From Anthoceros angustus (taxonomy: Eukaryota > Streptophyta > Anthocerotopsida > Anthocerotales > Anthocerotaceae), in NCBI GenBank assembly GCA_010909165.1, contig MU008225.1:62001-126000 (forward strand): a DNA stretch of 64,000 nucleotides, read 5' to 3'. The notes below the pieces were generated by a model. It saw only the letters and a program-made list of their open reading frames with translations, was not told the origin of the DNA and did not search any database. Positions 43,956 to 59,200 of the stretch are shown here, one piece after another. Both the position numbers and the translations under genes were made by a program. The stretch's first letter is position 1; each line of letters begins with the position of its first letter.

Positions 43956-46232
43956 TTAGGTAGTGAATCCGTTGCCTTTGCCTTCCAATCGATAAATATG
44001 ATGATGGGTAGATTTAGGTGGCGATGGGCATATCCAAGATCCGCGTGCCTTTACGTCGAACGTATGTGGGAACGGCAAGCATGAGGGCGTGGGTGTAATA
44101 GCAACGGCTTGCCCAGGACTTAGACGATCGTCGACGGTTTGGCAAGCAAGCTTCTTATTCCCGACCAAGAAACTATGCACCAGCCCGTCCATGTCCGTCC
44201 AACAGCTCTGGCCTGGTTGCTTCCGTGCTTTGATTCTCTTTCTCATAGCGTGCATCTCCTGAGCCTGCTCCCACATCCGGGCACCGGTGTAAATGCTCGA
44301 CATCAAGAGATATGTTGCGGCATCCCTCTCATCTAGCTTCACTGCTTCATCGAAGGCACGGCGTCCTACATCCACATTACTCCACTTTCGACAGGCACTC
44401 ATGAGAGTGTGAAAAATTGAAGTATTAAGCTCTCCAGACATTCTGCGTATTAGTGCTAGAGCCTCGTCCAGTTGTCCTGAACGGCCCAGAAGATCCACCA
44501 TGCAGGTGTGGTGGTCAGCTGTGGGCGTGATGCCATACAGCCTGCTCATAGCCTCAAAGTACTCCTGCCCCTTGTCCACTAGACCCGTATGACTGCACAC
44601 TGTTAGGACACTAAGGAATACGACACCATCTGGCTGTATACCATCCTCTCCCATTTTGAGAAGCAAGTCGAAGACCTTTTTGCTGTCACCTTGGCGAGTG
44701 TATCCTGCAATCAGAGCATTCCACACGACAATGTCTCGTTCGGGCAGCGCCTCGAACACTTGCTGCGCTTCAAGCATGCTACCACATTTTCCGTACATGT
44801 TTATCAAACTACCAGCTACAAGCACATCATCTTGAAGGCCTTGTTCTTTGATCTGTATGTGAAGCTCCCTTCCGAGATGCAAAGCTGCCACACTTGCACA
44901 TGCCTGGAGGAGGCACACAAATGTCACTGCATTGGGTGCAACCACGCCTTCTTCTTGCATAGCCCTGTAAAGACCAAGGGCGTCCTGTCCCATGCCCTGC
45001 TGGGAATATCCTGCTATCATGGCACTCCATGTCACCACATTCTTTCTTTCAAGTCCGTCAAACACACCCTGGGCATCCTCCAGGCTGCCACACTTTGCAT
45101 ACATGTTAACCAGGCCGTTGGCTACAAACACATCACCCTGAAGCCCTCGTCGTGTAATTTGCCTGTGCAGTTGCCTCCCAGTCTCCAAACCTGAGGTTCC
45201 CGCACTAGCACAAGCCTGCAGGAGGCACACAAACGTCACAGAATCAGGTGCAGCCATGCCATCGTCTAACATTTCCCTGTACAGACCAAGTGCTTCCTCC
45301 CCCATGCTCTGCTGGGAATAACCTGCTATCATGGCATTCCATGTCACCACATTCTTCTCCCGAAGCCCGTCAAACACTCTTTGAGCGTCTTCCAAGCTGC
45401 CGCACTTGGCATACATGTCCACCAAGCCACTACAGACGAACACATCAGGCTCCACCCCACTAGCCAAGACATCAGCATGCACCTGCAGCCCAGATTCCAA
45501 GTCCTTTCCCCTCGCACAAGCCTGAAGAGCAGCCACAAACACATGACCATCCGCCTTCACACCGGACCCTCGCATCTCGTGATACAGCTGTACGGCCCGC
45601 TCATCTTCCCCCTGCCTAACGTGTGCAGAAATGACAGAAGACCACATGAAAGCATCTGGCTCTGCACCCATCCTAAACACGTCCATAGCTTCCTGCAGCC
45701 TGCCATGAGAAGCATACATCCGCAGAATGTGGTTGCACAAGAACGCGTCCGACTCATACCCCTTCTTCACAGCGAGGGCATGCACACGGCGACCCAAAGC
45801 CAAATCCTTCTTCACCACACACTCTTTCAGAACCGCATACACAAGAGCTTTGGAGACACGACACCCCCTGTAGCCCAGGACTCCCAGAGCTGTGACAGCC
45901 TCCGTCAGCTGCCCCTGCTCACATAGCTTGGTCACGCTTTCAGCCGTCACCCGCCTTTCGTATCCTGCAGGTTTTGCACTGCCACTGCCACTGCCAATGC
46001 CACTGCGACTTCCTGCTTCTGCCAGCTGCCCATCAACCCCGCCTGCCCTTCGTGCAGAGGTGCTGCACCTCCCGCCTTCCTTGTCCGTCAAGGCCTGATC
46101 CCTTGAGCTCAAGTGAACGGGAGCCTTCCCGGTCACCTCATCAACAATAATCTGTCTGGTGCAGTAAACCCATCCCCGAGTGCGATCCTGTTGCCCTTTG
46201 CTCGACGCAATTGCAACGTTCCAAGCAACCAT
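43956..46232 (-). CDS. PLS-class pentatricopeptide repeat protein with E-type C-terminus, no DYW domain
   Basis: Intronless, 758 residues, as usual for PLS-class PPR genes. Residues 1-110 are a Ser/Arg/Gly-rich leader fit for organelle import. PPR motifs then run to about residue 640, for example DVFVCSGLVDMYAKCGSLED and NVVTWNAMIAGYSQQSMGEE. Two adjacent triplets are nearly identical. The E region follows, with PGQSCWTDMDGLVHSFLVGN near residues 678-693. Such proteins bind single-stranded organelle RNA and select C-to-U editing sites. After VGNKK the usual DYW deaminase domain is missing. Instead there is a 64-residue tail without similarity. It would need a DYW partner in trans, or the gene end has been replaced. 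It diverges from the P450 gene, 546 bp away. Confidence 0.9.
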   Translation of the reverse strand: MVAWNVAIASSKGQQDRTRGWVYCTRQIIVDEVTGKAPVHLSSRDQALTDKEGGRCSTSARRAGGVDGQLAEAGSRSGIGSGSGSAKPAGYERRVTAESVTKLCEQGQLTEAVTALGVLGYRGCRVSKALVYAVLKECVVKKDLALGRRVHALAVKKGYESDAFLCNHILRMYASHGRLQEAMDVFRMGAEPDAFMWSSVISAHVRQGEDERAVQLYHEMRGSGVKADGHVFVAALQACARGKDLESGLQVHADVLASGVEPDVFVCSGLVDMYAKCGSLEDAQRVFDGLREKNVVTWNAMIAGYSQQSMGEEALGLYREMLDDGMAAPDSVTFVCLLQACASAGTSGLETGRQLHRQITRRGLQGDVFVANGLVNMYAKCGSLEDAQGVFDGLERKNVVTWSAMIAGYSQQGMGQDALGLYRAMQEEGVVAPNAVTFVCLLQACASVAALHLGRELHIQIKEQGLQDDVLVAGSLINMYGKCGSMLEAQQVFEALPERDIVVWNALIAGYTRQGDSKKVFDLLLKMGEDGIQPDGVVFLSVLTVCSHTGLVDKGQEYFEAMSRLYGITPTADHHTCMVDLLGRSGQLDEALALIRRMSGELNTSIFHTLMSACRKWSNVDVGRRAFDEAVKLDERDAATYLLMSSIYTGARMWEQAQEMHAMRKRIKARKQPGQSCWTDMDGLVHSFLVGNKKLACQTVDDRLSPGQAVAITPTPSCLPFPHTFDVKARGSWICPSPPKSTHHHIYRLEGKGNGFTT

Positions 46233-46778
46233 CGCTCGCAGGAGCAGGAGTAGGCGCAGAAAAACACACGATCATTTCTCCCAACGAGCACTTGCATCAC
46301 ATGAAAGCCAGGTTTCGATCCTGGGAGCTGTGGACCACGGGGCCGGTTGTCTTCCGCGGCGCCAGTTCGATGCTCTTCGCCGTAGGCCCACTGTGTTTCA
46401 GAATGTTCGTAGAGCGACAGCTCGGCGTGAAAGTAAAATTTCAAAATGAAAGTTAAGTATCCAGTTAGTAACTAAGTTTAATAGTACATATACAGGTATT
46501 AGGTGCTTAAGTACAGATAAGATTGCCAGCATCTCGATTGTCGACTGCTGACGCACGTGACTCTCTGCTCGAGCCTGACAGAACTGTCCACGGTCAACCC
46601 GGGATTCTCCCGTGTCGCATCTCTGACGCAGCAGTGCACTCGAGGAATGCGTTAATCTCTCGAACTTGTTGCCAGGAATCGAAGCTCCCATCACATTTGG
46701 CTTCTGAATTGTGCGTGACTAGCATCGTGGTAGCGCTGGTTCCGGTGAGAAATCAAGATTGCGATTTGAGACGTGGCG
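46233..46778. promoter_or_regulatory. Divergent intergenic region between PPR and P450 genes
   Basis: 546 bp separating the two start codons. It should contain both promoters and 5' UTRs. No clear TATA box was identified for either gene. Confidence 0.4.
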
Positions 46779-48950
46779 ATGGCGTTCCCTGATTCGGTGC
46801 CCGAGCTGCTGGATGCTTCATCTGCAACAGTTTTCACGGTTTTGTCCCTGGGTGTGGCAACGTTAATGTTGGTGGTGCTGTTAGCCATTGGGCGGCAGGG
46901 GAAGAAGCCGCCGCTTCCTCCAGGCCCTTTCAATTGGCCTGTTGTGGGCAGCTTGTTTCTCGTAGGCCCGGAGCCTCATGTGTCCATGGCCAGGCTGGCT
47001 GAACGGTACGGCCCACTTGTGTACATGAGGCTGGGATCGCGGTCCACGTTGGTGGTCTCCAATGCAGAGGTGTGAGGGACTCCGAGGAGAATTACATACA
47101 CCAGCTAGTTCATGTTGGATCAACTTGAAGAAGTTCACGTTGCACTGTAAGCTAATGCTTGTGGCTGTGTTGCAGATGGCAAGGGAAATCTACCTGGTGC
47201 ACGATGCTGAGTTCGGGTCCCGTCCACCCATGATCGCTGGAGAGTATTTGAACTTTGATAACAACGGGTTGAGCTTCTCCCCCACTTCGGAACAATTGAA
47301 GCTGAGGCGGAAGATTATCAACACTGAGCTCCTGAGTGCGCACCGGATCAAGGATTTTCGAGATGTTCGGGAAGAGGAAGCGGCTGCAGTGGTGAATAAA
47401 GTGTGGGTATTGGATGGCTCGGGTGAGCCTCCCTCTCACCACCATGGCATTGTGGAATCGCCATGCTGGTCTTGTTGAATTCATGTCTAGGCTCGTTTCC
47501 GGCATTTTTCTGTGACGCCCTGTGGCATTCTAGGGAGAGGCTGAGCCTTGTGCGTTGGTCAGGGAAAACAGTGGATGTGCTGGAACTCACGATTGGACAC
47601 ACCACCAACAGTATGTTTCGGATGGTGTTCGGCAAGCAGTTTGATGGATCCGGGGAAGTGCTGCAGTTCTTCAAGGAGCTTGAGAGTCACCTTGTGGATG
47701 TCGTGGGGAGGTTCAACATTGGAGAGTACATACCCTGGCTGCGGTGCGAGCCTTGTCCTGTCCAGTTTTGAATTCCTTCCATGTCTATGTCCATGTCCGT
47801 GACCTGAGGTTGCAACTGTGTGACATGGTTTGGAACAACAGGTGGTTGGATTTGCAAGGCTTGGAGAAGGAATTCAAGAAACTCGGTGAAAGCCGGAAGC
47901 AGGTAATGCAGCCGATTGTTGAGGGGCACAAAAGAAGGCGTCAGGAAGGGTCGAGTTACGAGAAGTGCTTCCTGGATGTGTTGATGTCCCTGGAAGGCGA
48001 GAAGAGGTTCTCAGAGGCTGCCAGTTTGGCGGTGTGTGCGGTAAGCATCCGAGGACACCTACAAGCACAGGCCATGGCTACTGTTCTGGAGATGTCTGCT
48101 TGTCGGCAGCCTTACCACTGTCTGGTCTTGGATACGCTTGGACAGGATCTCACTGGTGCTGGGACACACACAACGGCCACTGTAGCGGAATGGTGCCTGG
48201 CGTACCTAATCCGCTACCCCCACGTCCAGGCCAAAGCTCACGAGGAACTGGACAGAGTGGTAGGCAAAGCAAGACGTGTGGAAGAGTCTGACCTCCCAAA
48301 GCTGCCCTATATAGAGGTGGGACGATGCGCTGCTCCACGCTGCAATCTGTCTTTCGCTTCAGACCTGAAGGAGTCGGGGTTTCTCACAATCGTGTTGGTG
48401 CAGGCAATTGTGAAAGAGAGCCAAAGAATGCGGCCTGCAACACTATTAGGTGTTCCTCACTACAACAGCAAGGAAGTAGTGGTTGCCGGCTACAGAGTAC
48501 CCGCCAACACTCAAGTCTTCATCAACCAGTGGACGCTCATGTACGACGAATCTACGTGGGAGAATCCCTCTGAGTTCAGGCCAGAAAGGTTTTTTGAACA
48601 AGACATCAGGCCATTCGGACAGGACTTCCGCTACCTTCCCTTTGGGACTGGACGACGAGGGTAGGTGCCCCGTCTTTTCCACGCAAGCATAGTCGATGAC
48701 CAGATTTCAAGAGCATGTCTGAGTATGAAAATTGGGCTGCAGCTGTCCTGGAATACACCTCGCCATGACTACTCTCCCCCTCAGCCTGGCGACCATGCTG
48801 CATGCCTTCGAATGGGGGCTTCCTCCTGGACAGGCCATCGAAGACATGGACTTCTCTCAAGCTTTTGGATTGGTTGCCCCAATGAAAAAACCGCTTATCG
48901 CAGTGGCCACTCCAAGACTCCCAGTGAACGTGTACAAGACCCATCTGTAG
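46779..48950 (+). CDS. Cytochrome P450, A-type (clan 71-like), 520 aa
   Basis: A membrane-anchored ER monooxygenase. Exons: 46779-47069, 47176-47402, 47534-47743, 47842-48040, 48146-48316, 48404-48660 and 48743-48950. They sum to 1563 bases in frame. The 47402/47534 join is the least certain. Residues 20-40 are the membrane anchor, then the proline-rich hinge PPLPPGPFNWPVVGS. The I-helix motif is LTGAGTHTTA, the K-helix KESQRM (ExxR), then FRPERFF and the haem loop PFGTGRRGCPG. The haem Cys codon lies just after an intron boundary. Oddly, the acidic residue of the usual AGTDT/AGTET oxygen-activation motif is His. Layout resembles flavonoid/phenylpropanoid P450s (CYP75/CYP98 range), but the substrate cannot be assigned. 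Confidence 0.88.
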
Positions 48951-49299
48951 TAGCGGGGGCTAATAATCCCTTGTATCCCCAGCTACTACCGGTAATCCCA
49001 ATGCATAGGTGAACCTATGTAGCTACTCGAGGTACCTAGACTATGGAAATACGCTCTAAGTCCGTGTTGTGGACACATCAACCTGTCCATAACACGGATT
49101 CAGGTAGATGGAGAGTCTACTGAGCTCTCACTCAACTATGTAGGTCATACAAGCTATCATTCCTTTGGATAGTAGACCCTACGAGGTTACTGGCCGAAGG
49201 ACTGAATAGGACTTGATGCCGTGAAAGGCAAATGGTGGGTGCGAAAGTCAGGACTATTTCAGAAGAACACTACCTATGGAAACAGGGTCTGCAGTTCTT
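48951..49299. other. Convergent spacer between P450 and GluRS
   Basis: 349 bp expected to hold both 3' UTRs. A short inverted repeat (gtccgtgttgtggacac ... gtccataacacggat) is present around 49059-49104. No ORF of note. Confidence 0.5.
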
Positions 49300-52897
<3,598 letters not shown>

Positions 52898-54292
52898 ATG
52901 GGGATGAGGCATCGTCTGCTGCTACCTGCACGCAGTAGATCGGTTTCATCCATGGCACTCTCACGGCATGGGGGGCAGCTTGTCTACCCACAAATTTCCC
53001 GGGTTCCTTGCTGCGCGCTCTCCTCAGCTTCGACTCCCCAACCTGTGTCTAGAATCGCCTGGCGAGGCTCCCTTGTCTTCAGGCTGGTGGCGCTGTCGAG
53101 GAATTTCGCAGGGAGAGCCTCTAATAGAGCTAGGTCTACGCAAATGCGGCTGTCACAAGTGCCTCTAGGAGTAGGAGAAGTAGCGCTGATCGGTGAAGAA
53201 AGCCTGGGGCTGAAGGAGAAAGCAGAGCTCGTTGCCCAGCAGCTGGAGACTTCCGGGGAAAGCAAATCTGAGGAAAGCAAGTCCGGAGAGGGTGATGACG
53301 ACGCAGTTGTTTTTGCCAGAGATAAGGACCTGAAGCGCGGCCTGCGCAGGCTCGCTGGCAGCAACATCTTCGTAGGCTCCAGCCTCCGGAGCCTGCGCAT
53401 CAAGAATGCGGAGTTCATCAAGAGCAGCCCCAAAGTTTCTGAATGCCCCAGAGAGGGTCTTCCGGAGTTTGCAGTTGTCGGGAGGTCCAACGTGGGCAAG
53501 TCTTCTCTCATCAACACCATGGTGAATCGCAAAGAGCTTGCTCAGACCTCGAAAAGGCCTGGTATCCTCCATTCCTTGCAGGGTTCAGGGTTTAAGCAGT
53601 TGGTTGCAAATGCATATGCATCCATACATGCGAATGAATCCAGATAGCTCATACCCGACATTGTTGCAGGGAAAACGCAGCTCATCAATCACTTCAAGAT
53701 AGACAACCGCTGGTACTTGGTGGATCTTCCAGGCTATGGGTAATTCACTGCACGGCAACCCAACCAGTGGCTGTTGCTCGCTGTGTTCTCGTTGCTCAAT
53801 CCTTTTGTTTGCTGATAGGTTTGCCAAGGCTCCAACAGCTGTCCGGACTGACTGGAGTGCCTTCACCAAGGACTATTTTTTGAACCGGCAGAATCTGGTA
53901 GCCGTGTTTCTTCTCATCGATGCTAGCATTCCCCCGCAGAAAATCGACCTGGACTGTGCCAACTGGCTGGGGAGAAACAATGTAATGTGCTGTTTCGAGC
54001 GGACATTGTTGGGATGGAATTGTGAGTTCCTAATCGAAGTTGAGGGATAAATTTTGTGTCCCTCTGTGTGATGCAGATTCCAATGACCGTGGTGTTCACC
54101 AAGTGTGATAGGAAGAAGAAGAACAAGAATGGGGGCAGAAAGCCTGAAGAGAACATTCTCGACTTCGAAACGAGGTTAAAAGAGTCCTTCGCTGAGCTCC
54201 CTCCATGGGTGATGACCAGCTCTGCTACTGGGCAAGGCAAAGACGAACTCTTGACTCACATAGGAAACCTGTTGCAATATTGGAAAAGCTGA
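52898..54292 (+). CDS. EngB/YihA-type GTPase, organelle-targeted
   Basis: A TRAFAC GTPase needed for large-subunit assembly of bacterial-type ribosomes. Exons 52898-53561, 53670-53739, 53819-53981 and 54077-54292 give 370 residues in frame. Residues 1-90 form an Arg/Ser-rich transit peptide. An acidic linker follows, with [14 protein letters not shown]. The G motifs are complete: G1 [10 protein letters not shown]2 region SKRPGKTQ (Thr), G3 DLPGYG, G4 TKCD and G5 SSATG. The first intron falls in the G2 loop and the second right after G3. Length beyond the ~210-residue bacterial form is due to the N-terminus. It shares its promoter region with the organellar GluRS, so both genes serve organelle translation. 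Confidence 0.92.
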
Positions 54293-54751
54293 GGCGAACA
54301 TGTGTACCTATACAGGCACGAATCATGCTGCTGGAAGTGCTAGGCGCCGCTCGTGAATTGGAAACTTGTGTACCATGTGTATCTCAATTAACAAAACGCG
54401 ATACATCGTTACGATTTGGCTACAAGATGATAAGGCGTACCACAAGGAATGACTGCAAAGCGGAGCAGACCACCTACACAGGGTGCAAGATGTCCCTCGC
54501 GTAAATAATGCTCTCACCAGTCAGTCCTATCGCCCTCAGGTCCAGTACCTGCTTCAACACAAGCAAGCTATGTGCTTTCCTGAAAGCTGATGCGACGATC
54601 AGAGGATTCGATATGAACCTCAACTACGCCCGATTAAATACGTCTAGTGATGCTGAGTTGACGAGATAGGGCTCGATGACTACCAGACAAGCACACAAAG
54701 TATAAATATCTAGAGTGTACCTATTCACATTGTGTCGATGCCAAGCAGGGT
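54293..54751. other. Convergent spacer between EngB and RAD52-like gene
   Basis: 459 bp, both 3' UTRs. No gene seen. Confidence 0.5.
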
Positions 54752-55799
54752 TCAGGAAGCTGGCACTTCATCCTCATGGTACAGGTACAGGCCAAGACCA
54801 AATCGAGCACATGCTCGACGGAAGGCCATCCCTTCTGCTTTTTGCACAGGATCACCATACTCGACATCATCCAGTGACGCCGTCCCCGTGGATTCACGCC
54901 AAGCCTGTGCAGAATCAAAACATGTGAGGCCATACAGTTGCACCTTGACGATTCAAGTAAGAAAATTTTCACACAATTAACAAGAGGACAAATTACCTCC
55001 CCATCAGTTCCACGAAGAGTTATGCGGTACACAACAGATACTGACTTGCCATCTGGAGAAAGCAGTACGTTCCGCACCTCTCCACTCCAGCCTGCCACAC
55101 ATTTGCCATACAGATGAAGCTGTGTAACTAGCAGAACGAAAGCTAAGGTGCTGTAGAGCATGCAATACTCATCCTAGACCATCTAGCAAACTGAAGCCAA
55201 AGAAACGTGAGTGAATGATGCAGTGCATCGGCTATAATATGTACCAACAGATTTTCCACTGAAGTTGGAGGAAGAAAATCAACCTGGCGCATAGAAACTA
55301 AGCATACGATTCGCATGGTACCTGCACAACCGTGACACCCAGTAAGAATTCCCAGTCCAAACAGCCAGAGAAAACGTTGAAACCTAATTTCTCGTCTCCC
55401 GTGTGAGGCCTAAATCAAACCTGCATACCAGGGAATGTACTTGAGCTCGTGGCCGTCCTCATCCACCTTGACTTTGAGCACCTTGTCAGGTACTCTCTTG
55501 TTCATGTCTCTGAGGATCTCAGCCAGAGGCCGTGTGATGAAGGAGCTCTGCGGTTGTGCATCAATGGGGACGGCGTAGTGGCCGAACGCCTGGCCAATCT
55601 TGGAAGCCGCATCCTTGGTGGCCTTGACCGACAGGTGCCTAGCCTGCTCCTGGAAGGAAGCCCGGGTGAACATAGTCCTAGGCACCGCAGTGCCCCACAG
55701 ACTGCACGACAGACCCCCGGTGCCGCTAGAAGAGGGAGGCAGGGGCTTCACCCCCGCGCTCACCACAGACACAGGAGAGACGAGCCCCAACGCCTCCAT
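54752..55799 (-). CDS. RAD52-like organellar single-strand DNA-binding protein (ODB type)
   Basis: Plant RAD52-like proteins bind and anneal single-stranded DNA and promote recombination-dependent repair in mitochondria, plastids or nucleus. Four exons (55799-55429, 55321-55284, 55091-54997, 54904-54752) keep frame for 218 residues. Residues 1-60 form a transit peptide rich in Ser/Pro/Val. The RAD52 core then reads SSFITRPLAEILRDMNKRVP, ELKYIPWYHANRMLSFYAPG, WSGEVRNVLLSPDGKSVSVV, YRITLRGTDGE and KAEGMAFRRACARFGLGLYL. The 38-bp second exon is easily missed but restores the conserved YHAN...FYAPG segment. It is smaller than yeast RAD52, as is normal for the plant family. Confidence 0.9.
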
Positions 55800-56246
55800 C
55801 GGTTTCGTGTGCTTTCGAATGCGTGGCTACAGGGTGGAGCAATTTGTCACCCGAGTGTCGGACAGGCCTCAGAATCGTGTGCAAGCCAATTCATGCCGAT
55901 TGGCAGCGCAAGTGCAAGAAGCCCGGCAGATCTAGAGAGAGACGATTGCTTTTAGATTGACTGTGCTTGTTCGCACACTTGCCACGCCAATTCCGTAGTA
56001 TTCACTAATTGCTCGTATTTGCATCAAACAAATGCGGCAATGAACAATTCGAGCTACGTGTTGTCACCAATCGCATCTCATTTTCGAGTTACGTATGTTC
56101 ATGGCAAGCCGTACAGACGCCGCTAAGACCAATATGAGCTGGGAGCTAAAATAAATGAAATATACTGAATTGGTGATGACGAATACGAGCGGGCCCGATC
56201 CGGCCAAGCCACAATACATACTCTGCGAATGTATCTGAATCACGGC
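55800..56246. other. Spacer between RAD52-like promoter and TRAPPC11 3' end
   Basis: 447 bp. The left part is the RAD52-like 5' region, the right part the TRAPPC11 3' UTR. No further gene seen. Confidence 0.45.
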
Positions 56247-59200
56247 TTACTTTAAGTCAGTGGGAGCTCGTCTGTCTGGATCTGCGGGAGCGCTTGGGAA
56301 GATGAAAAGCTGGCTGCTGAGAGAAGAAGTGTGGAAAGTGGAGGAGAACCGGGAGGAAGTAAGTTTCACTTGGGGAAGCTGGTGCATACCTGAAGCAATG
56401 GGGACAAACCTATATGACAGGAGGTACGTGGAAAGGGGAAGAACAGAGAGCGAGTCAGTGTGAGGACCAGAGAATATGAAGCTCTGTGCATCTGTGACGG
56501 AGAAGCCAATGCCCTGAAGGGCAGTTGTCTGATTTTGGATTTTCAGGGACAAGGTGAATGGGACACCTAGCAGGGCGAAGGGAGGGCAATCCAAGGAGAC
56601 GAGCAGGGGGGGAGATTCCACAAGGACGGGGGCTAGCTGAACACTCTTTGCAACTGGTTTTGGGACAGGCTCCAAGGCTCCCGAGCTCACTGGCTCCCTT
56701 TTCCAGGTCACTACAATCTTGCCAGGATGGAGTCCTGGAGAGCACTCAAGTGGATGTACCCAGAAGAGTTGCGTGTACGTCTCCCCAGAATGTAGGAGCA
56801 CACCAGAAGAGGCATCCTCAGACGACCCTTCTCCAGGTTCTGATGCGGATTGATTTGATGATCTTGACTTCCTAACCAGGCAACATCTGGAGTCCCTCTC
56901 TTCCACCTCTATCGACAGCAGCCTTACTGGAAATGAACCTGAACTTTCGGCAGTTACCACCAAGATACTCCTCTCCTTCCAGGGGAGAGAGACTCTGGAT
57001 GTACTGCTTACATCATCTTGCAAGCCCTGGGGCATCAATGCATCACGCCTAAATGCACCCACATATCGGTAGCTGATTGACAAGGGGTCCTCACAAATGA
57101 TAGATAACGTCCTGTTCAATCTGATAGTTTGAGATGTCCCCTCAGCTGCATCTGACGCCTGTGCCTGATATTTTAAGGACACGTTCAACCCAAGATTTCT
57201 GGCCTCAAGGGACCTCAGCAATAGAACCGTTGACCATGATGCATTCACTTGAACAGGAGGAACAGTCAGAGACCCAGGGAAATTTTCAATCTTCCCAATC
57301 TTCTCAGCAGCACCCAAGGATTGGCTGTCATGACTTTCCCTTGACGATGAAGCAGGATCATGTTCAATCAGAACCTCAGCCGGAACAACACTCTGGTTAG
57401 AGGCGTCAGGTGATAGCCTTGTATTTCCAGACGATGGCAATGTAGTAAGGTAGACCTCCAACGCTCCAGAGAAGATAGCATGCCCTGTTGATTTGAGGCT
57501 GACATGAACAGGAAACTCCTCTCGGACCATAGAGGGACCCGAGGAAACACCGAAGTCCATCTGTACTAGAGGTTCAGGTTCCTCAACCTGGATAACCTTC
57601 TGCCCAAAAAATGCCAAAGTACTGTCCTTGATAGGCAAAACTTCCACTCCAGGCTCATAAATCCAAAGAGGCACTTCCTCCCTACTAGCAGCACTCTCCA
57701 CCTGGCACCGGATGCGTGCATGTGGTCCGACATAAGCAATAACTGCCAACAATTCAAGCTTGCCGCTTGTACCTGAAAACAAAGCATTCCAACCAAAAAT
57801 AAGTTTCTGCGGTAAATGGAGAATGTGAAGACAACGTGATACAAACTACTAAACCAGCCCACTTGGCATGAGAATGAACCACACTTACTTGGAGAGACAG
57901 AGACTACAAGTCTTTTCCACTTGTTTGGCTCCAATGCTAGATTGTACACTTCCTCCTTAAACACATCTTGAACCTGCACCTCTGAATTCCCAGAAATCCC
58001 AGATGCTGGACTGGAACTGGCCGAAGTCCGAAGAACAAAATTACACTCTGATTGATTAAATTGCACCTCCAGCCTCTCCACTTCAACCACCAGGGGCAGG
58101 TGGGTAAGCAAACAAAGTGTAAACTGTGTTGATTTTCCTGGTTTCACGCTTGACTCCTGAAATGCTGCACAAGCAGAGAGAACAGCTCTCAATGGGCTCA
58201 CCAAATCAATTTCAAGATTGACAGGCTTAGACTGATTCACAGCCAATCCGCTCTCTCCATCCCGAGCTGGGAGAACTGAGCTTTCCCCCCCCAAGAGACT
58301 AAAAACTTGTTTGTGAATTTGCACCCGCTGAAGATCAGTAAGTGGCCCTGCTGGGCCAACCTGGGGCCCAGATACAATCCTATGGCCTTCACCGGGTGAG
58401 CTCTTCGGAATCGGCAAGGATGCCAACTCAAGTGCATATTCCACATACTCCTTCAGCAAGCCAAGTTGGCGTGCACACTCTTGCAAGTACCCCAGGCTTG
58501 CCCCAAGAAGAGCAACCCAAGCCTCCTTTCGATACATTCCTGCCACACTATTGAAAAGTCTTATGGCATTTTCGTGATCTCTGGCATTAAAGTACTCTCT
58601 GCCCATCTCACTCCCAAGCTGATAGATCATCCTACTCGCTTGGATCAGCTTGTACTGCTCATGAGCTTTGGTGAGAAGGTCAATTGCTGCATGAGTGTGG
58701 GCAAATTTCTTCTCCACTGCTACTGCATGCCTCATGAACTCAGCTCCTGTAGGTCTGCACCACAAAGATATGACATACATGAAATAAGACCTAAAGACTC
58801 AGCCTTCACATTAAGCTGCTAGAACAGTTCAAGCCACAAGACCTATGTTTCACCACATTCTCACATTTGAGTGTCAAGAGTGTTGCCACGTCGCAGAAGA
58901 CGAGGAGCCTGTCCAACATAGAGAGGAGTGCCTATATCTTCTCGTGGACCTGCTAAGTAGTCCACAGCATTTGCCTCATCGAATGCCTCAAAAGTTGCAA
59001 TAATGGAGTCAAAACTCCGTTTTCTTTGTGACATGTAGGCTGCTGCCAGCTGTACCATGAAAGTCAGAAAACGTTGAGACCAGTGAGTTGTCAGAGCCTC
59101 AATATATAGCGAATGCGAGTCCACAAAAGTCGATCAACCATAAAAACACCGAGGGCATGAACAGACAAGTATAGATACCTGGTAGTAGTAGCCAGCTTGT

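Noticed and set aside
45381-45926. 181-aa plus-strand ORF inside the PPR gene
   Set aside because: Antisense to a clear PPR protein, rich in His/Thr from reversed PPR codons.
49020-49260. Possible structured RNA gene between P450 and GluRS
   Set aside because: Only one short inverted repeat. No tRNA, snoRNA or snRNA landmarks; more likely 3' UTR sequence.
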